From contig NZ_CP102411.1 in NCBI RefSeq assembly GCF_024628725.1, positions 66,926 through 130,925 on the forward strand: a DNA stretch of 64,000 nt, in the 5' to 3' direction. This DNA comes from Ruegeria sp. YS9. GTDB lineage: Bacteria; Pseudomonadota; Alphaproteobacteria; Rhodobacterales; Rhodobacteraceae. Positions 34,428-41,324 of the stretch are shown one piece after another (the stretch's first letter is position 1; every line of letters begins with the position of its first letter). Under the pieces are notes generated by a model. It worked only from the letters and a program-made list of their open reading frames with translations, searched no databases and was not told where the DNA came from. Position numbers and translations under genes: made by a program.

Positions 34428-34847
34428 TTAGTGGCCGCTAATGACATCTTTGACGAAAGGCTCGTTGAGCAACGCCGTTAGCAGGGGGCATGAGGCCGCA
34501 CCCTCGGTGCAGGTCTGCACAAGTTCTGCCAGTGCTTGCTCCAACCGTTGGAGGGCGGCGATTTTTGACCTGACGTTGTCGAGATGTCTTGTTGCAACGT
34601 CTTCGACGTCACGACAAGCTTGCTCGGGCGCTTTGGACAATTCGCGAAGTGCGCATGCATCCTGAATGGTAAAGCCAAGATCGCGGCAGCGTTTGATGAA
34701 TCTGAGCTCGGAGATTTCCCGTTCCGTGTATGCGCGGCGTCCCGAGGCGGTTCGACCGGCTTTCTCGACTATGCCTTCCCGTTCGTAATAGCGGATCGTC
34801 TCGACCGACAGACCGATCAATCTCGCCGCTTCGCCAATCGCAATCAT
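34428..34847 (-). CDS. MerR-family metal regulator, second copy
   Basis: A 139-residue MerR protein: winged helix with IRYYEREGIVEKAGR and GRRAY, then the dimer helix. Metal-binding cysteines C78, C113 and C120 are spaced 35 and 7, the spacing published for CadR (C77, C112, C119). Two further cysteines, C54 and C65, lie in the HTH-to-helix region. It is divergent from the MerT-like gene, and a 19-bp-spacer promoter with a perfect CCTGTAG/CTACAGG dyad (34863-34893) lies between them. It should sense a thiophilic metal such as Hg, Cd or Pb. Confidence 0.85.
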   Translation of the reverse strand: MIAIGEAARLIGLSVETIRYYEREGIVEKAGRTASGRRAYTEREISELRFIKRCRDLGFTIQDACALRELSKAPEQACRDVEDVATRHLDNVRSKIAALQRLEQALAELVQTCTEGAASCPLLTALLNEPFVKDVISGH

Positions 34848-34862
34848 GTGATGACCTTTCCC

Positions 34863-34893
34863 TTGAACCTGTAGCTACTACAGGATGCATGTT
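34863..34893 (+). promoter_or_regulatory. MerR-type promoter of the merT-like operon
   Basis: TTGAAC, 19-bp spacer, CATGTT, with the perfect dyad CCTGTAG-cta-CTACAGG (34868-34884). It starts 16 bases from the divergent MerR gene and faces the MerT-like gene. The dyad differs from the CTCTAG set, which suggests a separate regulator, the adjacent MerR. Confidence 0.8.
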
Positions 34894-34992
34894 GTCGGTC
34901 ATGATGTCGAATTTCACAAACCGCGCGAAGCAAGAATCGAGGAAGTCGAACCGGCTTCCGTTCGAGTTCGTCAAAGCCGGAGAAAGCTGACC

Positions 34993-35316
34993 ATGAGCAA
35001 GTTTGTTGGCGCGAGTTTTATTGGATCGTTTACCGCACTTGGCGTTGCGACCTGCTGCATCTTGCCGATGGCCTTGATTTTACTTGGCTTGGGAGGGAGC
35101 TGGCTGGCCGTATTCGGCAAGATCGCCGCCGCGAGTTATTACGTGCTCGGCGGTTCGACGGCCCTGCTGTTTCTCTCTGGCATCGTCGCGTATCGCCGTG
35201 GTTCGCTCGACCGCCTCAAATGGTGGCTGACAGGCAGTTTTGCGTTGACGGCCATCGCTTGGGTTATCGTGCTCAACGAAATCCGAATAAATGATTTCCT
35301 GATAACCTTGATGTGA
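34993..35316 (+). CDS. MerT-like membrane transport protein
   Basis: A 107-residue membrane protein with three hydrophobic helices, preceded by GGAGAAAG. The first helix carries the vicinal cysteine pair C21-C22 (ATCCILPMAL) in the position used by MerT and MerF to pass Hg(II) across the inner membrane. The second cysteine pair of classical MerT, in the cytoplasmic loop, is missing. No merP or merA is nearby. With its adjacent MerR and GDCCVxC protein it forms a three-gene unit for metal movement, direction unknown. Confidence 0.75.
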   Translation: MSKFVGASFIGSFTALGVATCCILPMALILLGLGGSWLAVFGKIAAASYYVLGGSTALLFLSGIVAYRRGSLDRLKWWLTGSFALTAIAWVIVLNEIRINDFLITLM

Positions 35317-35320
35317 CGCC

Positions 35321-35539
35321 ATGAGTGAAAAGCGCCCGAACCTTGTCAGCACGATCATCTGCCCGGAATGTGGACATTCAAGGCCTGAAACGATGCCAAC
35401 AGACGCGTGCCAGTGGTTCTACGAATGCACATCTTGCGGAAAAGTCCTGAAGCCACTTCCCGGCGATTGCTGCGTCTACTGTTCCTACGGATCGGCTCCA
35501 TGCCCGCCAATTCAGGCGGGCTACAAATGCTGCGGTTGA
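35321..35539 (+). CDS. GDCCVxC-domain protein
   Basis: A 72-residue protein containing 11 cysteines. The C-terminal half has GDCCVYCSYGSAPCPPIQ, the signature of the GDCCVxC family, whose members are often selenoproteins with Sec in this motif; here every position is Cys. Two CxxC pairs (14/17 and 36/39) suggest a zinc ribbon. The family travels with MerT-like genes and is thought to bind or transfer mercury or related metals; a biochemical role is not established. It begins five bases after the MerT-like stop and ends before a strong terminator. Confidence 0.8.
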   Translation: MSEKRPNLVSTIICPECGHSRPETMPTDACQWFYECTSCGKVLKPLPGDCCVYCSYGSAPCPPIQAGYKCCG

Positions 35540-35563
35540 TACGGCGGCCGGGATGTCGGTTTT

Positions 35564-35609
35564 GTCCGCAAAGCCGGTCATCAGGCTTTGCGGACGCGGG
35601 TATTTTTTC
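35564..35609 (+). terminator. Terminator of the merT-like operon
   Basis: GTCCGCAAAGCC (35564-35575) pairs perfectly with GGCTTTGCGGAC (35584-35595), followed by a T-run ending near 35608: a textbook factor-independent terminator. Confidence 0.9.
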
Positions 35610-35750
35610 ACCGTAAGCTGGAACTTGCCCGGTAGGACAAGGCAGGCGTGAAGTCACGGATCAACTGGTTTGCCGTGAAGAATGTCACGTAAACCGGGCA
35701 GAAGAAGCGAGCGCCGCGTTTTTCAGGATCTTGCCAGCGCCATCGGAACT

Positions 35751-36227
35751 TCATGCGGCCGGGTATCTGGCGAACACCTCTGTGGTTCCATCCTTGCGGA
35801 TCAGGAAGACGTCAAAAGCTTCGCGTTCGCTTTCCGGCCCCATGCCTGGCGAGCCGAAAGGCATTCCCGGAACCGACAGTCCGACGGCATCCGGGTGTTC
35901 GCCCAGCAGGCGCCGAATGTCAGCGGGCGGGACGTGTCCTTCGATCATGTAGCCCTCCACGCGGCCCGTGTGGCATGACATCATGCCCTCCGGAATCCCA
36001 TTGGCAGTTTTGTAAGCGTTCAAGGCCTCCCAAGCACTGTTTTCCACGCCTACTTCAAAACCTTCCGCCCGCATGATTTTGATCCACGATCCGCAGCACC
36101 CGCAATTCGGATCCTTCAGGACATGGATTGAGGGACCGATTTTCGCTAAGGCGGGAAGCGCCGCGCTGCACGCAATTGCCGCGGCTCCTTGCATCAAGCG
36201 GCGGCGGCTCAGGTTATTCATTGTCAT
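35751..36227 (-). CDS. DUF411 metal-binding protein
   Basis: A 158-residue exported protein with a twin-arginine-type leader (SRRRLMQGAAA) and AGAGGG before the ATG. The mature N-terminus has KDPNCGCCGSW (C42, C44, C45), the defining motif of DUF411, small thioredoxin-like proteins found with copper- and mercury-resistance genes. GMMSCHTG and the C-terminal DVFLIRKDG are also typical. It probably binds a soft metal in the periplasm. It is a single leftward gene between the merT-like operon and the third MerR cluster. Confidence 0.8.
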   Translation of the reverse strand: MTMNNLSRRRLMQGAAAIACSAALPALAKIGPSIHVLKDPNCGCCGSWIKIMRAEGFEVGVENSAWEALNAYKTANGIPEGMMSCHTGRVEGYMIEGHVPPADIRRLLGEHPDAVGLSVPGMPFGSPGMGPESEREAFDVFLIRKDGTTEVFARYPAA

Positions 36228-36297
36228 GTTCCCTCTTGGGTAAACTTGTTTTAAACCGACATAAAATCGCACCGGTAGGATTAAAGCTGGACCGCAT

Positions 36298-36522
36298 TTA
36301 CAGGGCCGACTTGTCCGTCACCCTCCGATACTCATCAGATATGGCTTTCTGGGCGACGCAGGGATTTCTCACAATGATCTGACGCAAACTCTGCTCGGAA
36401 ACGGAACCCTCGCTCTCCTTTTTTCGCTGCACCTGCCGCTCTGGGTCCTGCTTGGCAATAACCCGGTTCGCAAGCAACTCCGCTACCCTCCGTTCAAGGC
36501 CGGAATTGCGCCTATTTCTCAC
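36298..36522 (-). CDS. Possible small hypothetical protein after merR
   Basis: A 74-residue frame starting GTG inside the last codons of the third MerR gene (11-base overlap). It is charged and helical in look, without membrane or metal motifs. Composition is acceptable, but the ribosome site is weak and I know no homologue. It may simply be open by chance. Confidence 0.3.
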   Translation of the reverse strand: MRNRRNSGLERRVAELLANRVIAKQDPERQVQRKKESEGSVSEQSLRQIIVRNPCVAQKAISDEYRRVTDKSAL

Positions 36523-36925
36523 TGCTGCGTTCTATGGCACCCACGATCGAACAGTTCTGAATTCCACCACGCCCCGGACACGCCGCGATCAGCTCGTCCA
36601 GATTGTTCCTCAACCGTGCAAGCCCGTCGATCCGTTCCTGAATTTCGTCCCGCTTTTTGCGCGCTCTGGCCTGCATCGCGACGCACTCGGTATTTGGTGC
36701 CGTGCGCAACTCCAGAATTTCCGCGATTTCTGCCAGCGAAAATCCGAGCTTCTTAGCGCCGGATATGAATTTCAGCCGCCAAAGCGTGTCACCACCATAG
36801 TCCCGCGCGCCGCCGTCAATTGGGCGCGGCGGCTGAGTGACAAGGCCCTTCCTTTCATAAAATCGGATCGTCTCGACGCCTATCCCGGTCTCGCGCGCGG
36901 CCTGGCCGATCTTGAGTGGTTGCAT
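36512..36925 (-). CDS. merR: Mercury-type MerR regulator
   Basis: A 137-residue MerR protein (IRFYERKGLVTQPPRP winged helix). The three cysteines C81, C116 and C125 are spaced 35 and 9, exactly the spacing of the Hg(II) ligands C82, C117 and C126 of Tn501 MerR and different from the other two MerR proteins here. The divergent promoter at 36952 carries a dyad nearly the same as the mer operator. Yet the genes it faces are not merTPA but a UPF0104 protein and an MFS transporter. The protein therefore looks like a true mercury sensor with a novel output. Confidence 0.85.
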   Translation of the reverse strand: MQPLKIGQAARETGIGVETIRFYERKGLVTQPPRPIDGGARDYGGDTLWRLKFISGAKKLGFSLAEIAEILELRTAPNTECVAMQARARKKRDEIQERIDGLARLRNNLDELIAACPGRGGIQNCSIVGAIERSSEK

Positions 36926-36951
36926 CGCGGTCTCCCTCCGTCACCGTCATC

Positions 36952-36982
36952 TTGACACCGTATCATGATACGGAGGTTAAAA
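36952..36982 (+). promoter_or_regulatory. mer-like operator/promoter of the UPF0104-MFS operon
   Basis: TTGACA, 19-bp spacer, TTAAAA. The spacer begins with the perfect 16-bp palindrome CCGTATCATGATACGG (36958-36973). The published Tn501 mer operator has arms CCGTAC and GTACGG around ATGA, so the half-sites and centre agree. It lies 26 bases from the divergent merR gene. Confidence 0.85.
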
Positions 36983-37014
36983 CATTGGGGTCTTGGTAGT
37001 TGCGAGGATGTCAA

Positions 37015-38043
37015 ATGCGGACCTTCCTGAAACGGTGGCTGCTGCCGATATTCGGCTCCGCCCTGGCGCTCTATCTGGTGTTTGCGCTCTACGGCAGCCT
37101 CGATTTTGCGCTGTTTCTGCAGGGCCTGCGCGGAGCCAACATGTTCTGGATCGCGATTCTTGCCGCCACCATCCTGCTGGAGCAGCTGATGAGCGGCTGG
37201 AAGTGGCGGCAGATCCTGTTCGACGTGAAACCGGTCGGCACCCTGCGGCTGACGGGGGCGCTACTGGCAGGTTATGGCGCAAATGTCCTTGTCCCGCTCG
37301 GCATCAGCCCGCTGGTCCGGGCCTGGCTGGTTGCCCGGCTCGACCGCCTGAAGATGGCGACCGTGCTTGCAACCGCGATCATCGCCCGGTTCCTCGACGG
37401 CGTCGTTTTCGCCCTTTTTGCCGGAGCGGTGGCCGCCGCCGGCCAGATTCCACAGATCGAGGGTGACCTGCGGCTGGGATTGAGCGTTGCGGGCCTGTTG
37501 AACCTGATGCTTTTCGGCAGCCTGCTTTGGGTTCTGTTCCGGTTCCGCGCGTCACTTCTCAGCGAGGACCCTCTGGTCTGCCGACTCTTCGACTGGGCTG
37601 CCGCCCGCATCGGGGCCGATGGCGCGTATCTGCGCACCGCGCTCGGTGAAGGGATCGTCTGGCCACAGGCACGGGCCCGCCGCATCGCCGCCATTGCCGC
37701 AGCCATTGCGGGTAAGCTGGTGGCGACAACCCATTTCCTGTGGGCCGGGCTGGCGGTTGGCGTGGTGCTGAGCGCGTGGGATTACCTGTTCTTGATGGTG
37801 TTTGCCGGGTTCGCCATGGTTCTGGGTCGTTTCGTGCGCATCCCGGCGAGCTTTGTCTTTGGGGCGGGGTTCGCGCTCAAGGTGCTTGGCGTTCCGGACG
37901 AAACCGCCCTTCTGATGATCCTGTTCAACTATGTGCTGACGATCCTTCTGGTGGTCGGGATCGGCCTGACGGTGTTGTGGCAGAGCGGCATCGACATCCG
38001 CCGCGCCCGGGCGGAGGCAGAGGCGGCGAATGGCAAGGCGTAA
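37015..38043 (+). CDS. UPF0104 / lysylphosphatidylglycerol synthase-like membrane protein
   Basis: A 342-residue integral membrane protein with about eight helices, of the UPF0104 family related to the flippase half of MprF. Family landmarks are LLEQLMSGWKWRQIL and LLAGYGANVLVPLG near residues 55-105. The ATG at 37015 has GAGGA upstream; TTG at 37000 is less likely. There is no synthase domain. Members are thought to move lipids or glycolipids. It is driven by a mercury-type promoter and overlaps the MFS gene by 14 bases. It is visibly GC-richer than flanking genes. Confidence 0.75.
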   Translation: MRTFLKRWLLPIFGSALALYLVFALYGSLDFALFLQGLRGANMFWIAILAATILLEQLMSGWKWRQILFDVKPVGTLRLTGALLAGYGANVLVPLGISPLVRAWLVARLDRLKMATVLATAIIARFLDGVVFALFAGAVAAAGQIPQIEGDLRLGLSVAGLLNLMLFGSLLWVLFRFRASLLSEDPLVCRLFDWAAARIGADGAYLRTALGEGIVWPQARARRIAAIAAAIAGKLVATTHFLWAGLAVGVVLSAWDYLFLMVFAGFAMVLGRFVRIPASFVFGAGFALKVLGVPDETALLMILFNYVLTILLVVGIGLTVLWQSGIDIRRARAEAEAANGKA

Positions 38044-39280
38044 TCCCGAAGACACGAGATTTTGGCGCATCGCCGGTGCTGGTGCGGTGTTTCAGGGCGG
38101 GTCGGCGGCGGTGGACAGCGCGACGGTGGTGGCCAGTCTGGTGCATATGCTGACCGGTAGCGCGCTGGCCGTGGGCTATGCCAGCACGGTCCTGCGTCTT
38201 GGCTGGCTGCTGCCCCAGTTCGCGGTGGGCTACCTCGCCGAGCGCACCGATCGGCGCATGCCGTTCTACGCCCTTGGTGCCTATGGGCGGGCGATCACGG
38301 TCGCGATGATCGGTATGCTTCTGTGGTGGGGGGCCGACTGGCCGCAGGTCGATTGGCCTCCGGTTCCGCTGGCGCTCGGGATGCTGGGGCTGTGGACAAT
38401 CTACGCCTTTGTCAGCGGCGTGGTCGCGGTGCCCTACAACGACATCGTCGGCCGGGCGATCCCGTCCGAGCGCCGCAGCCGTATGTTGGCCTGGCGCTTT
38501 TTCGGCGGCGGTGTTCTGGCGGTTCTGGTGGCGGGCGTTCTGCGACTTGCGCTCGACGTGATGCTGCCGCTCAGGGCCTATGCGCTGATCTTCTGGCTCG
38601 GCGCGGTGCTGATGATCGTCTCTGCGACGCTTTTTGTCGCCGCGGGTGAGCCCGCTACCGCTGCAAGGGCGCCACGGGACCGCCCGGCCAATCTGTCTGG
38701 ATTTCTGCGCGAAGGGGTCTCGACACTACAACAGGATCGCCGGTTCCGGCTGTTCCTGATCTTCCAATGGCTTGGCGCAGCGACGCTGATGGCGTTGCCG
38801 TTCTATGTCGTTGCCGCCAGCCGCAGCGGCCTCGGGGCGGCGGATGTCGGAACGCTGTTGGCGGCGCAGACCGTCGGCGCGCTGGCCTCGAATCCGGTCT
38901 GGGGCCGTATCGGCGACCGGATGGGCAAATTGCGCCTGCTGGGGATAGTGGCACTGGTGCGTCTCGGACCTCCGGTGCTGGTGTTGCTGCTTGTGGTCTC
39001 GAGTTCGGGGCTGACCGGTTTCGCGGCGCTGTTCTTCCTGATCGGCGTGATGATGAACGGGGTGACCATCGGCTATCTCGGCTACCTGCTGGAGATCTCG
39101 CCCGACGACCGCCGTCCGGCCTATTCCGCGTGGTTTAACAGCTTTGCGGCCCCGGCGGCGCTGGCGCCACTTGTGGGCGGCGTGGTGGTCAGCATAATCG
39201 CCATCGAAGCCGTGTTCATCGCTGCGATCCTGGCCGCGCTGGGTCAGGTCGTGATCGCGGCGCGGCTGTCCCAAGTTTGA
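38030..39280 (+). CDS. MFS transporter
   Basis: A 416-residue membrane protein with about twelve helices. The loop between helices 2 and 3 reads GYLAERTDRRMPFY, a variant of the MFS motif A, and the second half repeats it as GRIGDRMGKLRLL. It overlaps the UPF0104 gene by 14 bases, so both are translated together under the mercury-type MerR promoter. It could export a metal complex or a protective metabolite; no known mercury transporter of this family comes to mind. GC content is as high as that of its partner. Confidence 0.8.
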   Translation: MARRNPEDTRFWRIAGAGAVFQGGSAAVDSATVVASLVHMLTGSALAVGYASTVLRLGWLLPQFAVGYLAERTDRRMPFYALGAYGRAITVAMIGMLLWWGADWPQVDWPPVPLALGMLGLWTIYAFVSGVVAVPYNDIVGRAIPSERRSRMLAWRFFGGGVLAVLVAGVLRLALDVMLPLRAYALIFWLGAVLMIVSATLFVAAGEPATAARAPRDRPANLSGFLREGVSTLQQDRRFRLFLIFQWLGAATLMALPFYVVAASRSGLGAADVGTLLAAQTVGALASNPVWGRIGDRMGKLRLLGIVALVRLGPPVLVLLLVVSSSGLTGFAALFFLIGVMMNGVTIGYLGYLLEISPDDRRPAYSAWFNSFAAPAALAPLVGGVVVSIIAIEAVFIAAILAALGQVVIAARLSQV

Positions 39281-39401
39281 TATAGCACTTTGTTTCACCA
39301 CGGTCGCACAATTCGCTGTTCCTCTGTGGGGAACTTAAGATGGGTCAAGGCGAACTTTCTGTTTCTGGCCTAATATTTTGGCATCGTGAATGGAGGCAAT
39401 A

Positions 39402-39836
39402 ATGGCCAATGCAGAATCAACAGCGCGCGTGAAAACCAAGATTTCTGGTAGGGCCATGGCTGTGTTCGGTGTGACCTTTTCCTTTTTGGCCATGCTGGTC
39501 AGCGGAGGCATTTTGTTTTTCGCTCCAATAGGTAAAATCTCCAATGCCACCGACTGGCAGGTGTTGGGCCTTGACCGGCAAGGGTGGGATGACGTCCACA
39601 TCGCCTTGGCGTTGCTGTTTGTCGGATTCTCCCTGTGGCACGCGGCGCTGCATATTCGAACCTTCAAAACGCTGATCCTCGGCAACAGGATGTGTCCACA
39701 GGGGCATCGGATCGAAGCGATGATCGGAGCCGCTTTCGTGATCGCTTTGGTCACATTGACGGTGTTTGGGCTTCCGCCCGCGAATTGGCTGCTCGATCTC
39801 AATGAGTTCTTCAAGCACGAGTTCTGGGCAGGCTGA
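39402..39836 (+). CDS. DUF4405 membrane protein
   Basis: A 144-residue protein from the ATG with GGAGG five bases upstream. Three to four hydrophobic helices include DDVHIALALLFVGFSLWHAALH with regularly spaced histidines, the pattern of DUF4405, a family related to membrane cytochrome b-type domains. It may bind heme and pass electrons. It is a single-gene unit ended by a strong hairpin, next to the PepSY and cytochrome genes. Confidence 0.7.
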   Translation: MANAESTARVKTKISGRAMAVFGVTFSFLAMLVSGGILFFAPIGKISNATDWQVLGLDRQGWDDVHIALALLFVGFSLWHAALHIRTFKTLILGNRMCPQGHRIEAMIGAAFVIALVTLTVFGLPPANWLLDLNEFFKHEFWAG

Positions 39837-39850
39837 CCCAGAATGAACGC

Positions 39851-39879
39851 CCCCACAGCGAGGCTTCGCCGTGGGGGTC
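39851..39879. terminator. Bidirectional terminator
   Basis: CCCCCAC...GCG pairs with CGC...GTGGGGG around the loop AGGCTT, between convergent genes ending at 39836 and 39902. Confidence 0.75.
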
Positions 39880-39901
39880 AAATCATCACAAGAAGTTTCG
39901 A

Positions 39902-40219
39902 TTAGTCGTCGCCTTTCTCGCTGTAGTCGTCATTCGTATCGGACATGTGGGGAACCGGTTCGCCAGTCGCTGCGTCCAGGTAGGCTTCGACTTCGTATCC
40001 ATATACGTCGCGCATTTCGACTTCGTAGTAGCGGTCGTCATCGCGCTCAATTTCCAGAATTTGGTAGCCCTGCGCTTCAAGCTTGGCGGCAACCTCGCCA
40101 ACGGGCATCCAAGTGACGGTCTCAGGTGACGCCGACGTGACCGTATCGGTGGCGGCGTTGACAGCAAAGGCCGCAGCGGTGGCGGTAAGCAGGGTGGCGG
40201 CAAAGAGGATTACTTTCAT
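39902..40219 (-). CDS. PepSY-domain periplasmic protein
   Basis: A 105-residue secreted protein starting at the ATG with GGAG upstream. After a signal peptide ending near VNAA, one PepSY domain runs to the end (VAAKLEAQGYQILEIERD ... YLDAATGEPV). PepSY proteins often accompany two-component systems and bind or inhibit periplasmic partners. It is divergent from a second PepSY gene that begins the regulator operon, and the gap between carries CTGACAG boxes. Both PepSY genes are probably controlled by that response regulator. Confidence 0.75.
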   Translation of the reverse strand: MKVILFAATLLTATAAAFAVNAATDTVTSASPETVTWMPVGEVAAKLEAQGYQILEIERDDDRYYEVEMRDVYGYEVEAYLDAATGEPVPHMSDTNDDYSEKGDD

Positions 40220-40293
40220 GTAGGTCTCCAAGATGAATTGGGCGGGATTGCCCTGTCGATATTCCTTTTTCTCAAATGTCGCCTGATGCCGGT

Positions 40294-40321
40294 CTGACAG
40301 CCCGTGTCAGTGAACTGTCAG
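40294..40321. promoter_or_regulatory. CTGACAG boxes between divergent PepSY genes
   Basis: CTGACAG at 40294-40300, then TGTCAG at 40305-40310 and again at 40316-40321 (11 bases apart, about one helical turn). The same hexamer repeats at 42661-42712 before the cytochrome operon. Tandem boxes at this spacing are typical of OmpR/PhoB-type regulators, as encoded at 40653. Confidence 0.6.
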
Positions 40322-40344
40322 TGGAAAGACGGTAGTTTGCCTAC

Positions 40345-40653
40345 ATGAAACACGCTTTGATCGTTCTGATATGCACACTTGCCAGCACTGTCCTCGCATC
40401 CGAGGACCACGATGCGGCACGTGATGCAGTGCGCCAACATAAGGTCATTCCGCTCTCGAAGATTGTTCCGGACGTTTTAGAGAGATTCGATGCGTCGCTG
40501 CTCGAAGCAGAGTTCGAACGCGAGCATGGCGCGTATGTCTATGAACTGGAGTTGATCACGGGCTCGGGCCGAATGATCGAAGTCATGGTGGATGCCACCA
40601 CGGGTGCGATACTCGAAGTTGAGCAGGAAGGCTGGCAGGAAAGGGACGAATAA
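40345..40653 (+). CDS. PepSY-domain periplasmic protein, operon leader
   Basis: A 102-residue protein with a signal peptide (cleavage near VLAS) and one PepSY domain (about 40-100: VLERFDASLLEAEFER ... VDATTGAILEVEQE). Its TAA shares one base with the ATG of the response regulator, so the three genes PepSY, regulator and kinase are translated together. In such operons the PepSY protein may tune the sensor kinase in the periplasm. Distinct in sequence from the divergent PepSY protein. Confidence 0.8.
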   Translation: MKHALIVLICTLASTVLASEDHDAARDAVRQHKVIPLSKIVPDVLERFDASLLEAEFEREHGAYVYELELITGSGRMIEVMVDATTGAILEVEQEGWQERDE

Positions 40654-41324
40654 TGCGGCTTCTCGCGGTCGAAGACGACCCGATCATTCGCAAGGACGTG
40701 CAATCTGCTTTGGAAGCCTCTGGATTCCGCGTGGAAATCGGCGAGGACGGCGAGGACGCATGGTTTCTGGGGGATACCGAAGATTATGACCTCGTCGTTC
40801 TTGATCTCGGATTGCCGCACATGGACGGATTGAGCGTGTTGAAACGCTGGCGCGCCAACGGCCGGCAGATGCCCGTTCTGGTCCTGACAGCGCGCGGGGC
40901 TTGGCACGAACGGGTCGAAGGGATCGAAGCTGGGGCCGACGACTATCTGCCCAAACCGTTCCGGATGGAAGAACTTGTGACCAGGGCTCGGGCGCTGGTG
41001 CGCCGGTCTGCCGGGCATAGTGCTCCTGTGCAGACGTTGGGCGATTTGACCATCGACACGAACAGGATGTCCGTAGCTGTTCGAGGAGTGCCGATAACGG
41101 TGACCTCCCTGGAATACCGGCTTTTGTCCTACCTCATGCTGCACCGAGACCGCGTGGTGCCGCCAACCGAGCTCTTGGAGCATCTATATGGTGATGACGA
41201 CGCCCGTGAGGCCAATGCGGTGGAGGCCATTCTCACCCGACTTCGCAAGAAGCTTGGGGCCGGCATTATCGGCACCAGACGCGGGTTTGGATACTTTCTG
41301 GAGGCAGTGGAGGGCGATGGGTGA
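40653..41324 (+). CDS. OmpR/PhoB-family response regulator
   Basis: A 223-residue regulator. Receiver domain 1-115 with acidic residues ED at 7-8, phosphorylation site D51 (VVLDLGLP) and conserved lysine in YLPKPF; the C-terminal winged helix covers about 125-220. It resembles the QseB/PmrA group. Coupled to PepSY upstream and to the kinase downstream (GTGA overlap). CTGACA boxes before its own operon and before the cytochrome operon are likely binding sites, making it autoregulated. Confidence 0.85.
   Translation: MRLLAVEDDPIIRKDVQSALEASGFRVEIGEDGEDAWFLGDTEDYDLVVLDLGLPHMDGLSVLKRWRANGRQMPVLVLTARGAWHERVEGIEAGADDYLPKPFRMEELVTRARALVRRSAGHSAPVQTLGDLTIDTNRMSVAVRGVPITVTSLEYRLLSYLMLHRDRVVPPTELLEHLYGDDDAREANAVEAILTRLRKKLGAGIIGTRRGFGYFLEAVEGDG

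Noticed and set aside
34885..34990. Short frame between the MerR-type promoter and the merT-like gene, possible leader peptide
   Set aside because: It would begin inside or next to the -10 element and has no ribosome site; treated as untranslated leader.
36452..36955. 167-codon rightward frame opposite the mercury-type merR
   Set aside because: It would cover the merR gene and its operator and shows no family features.
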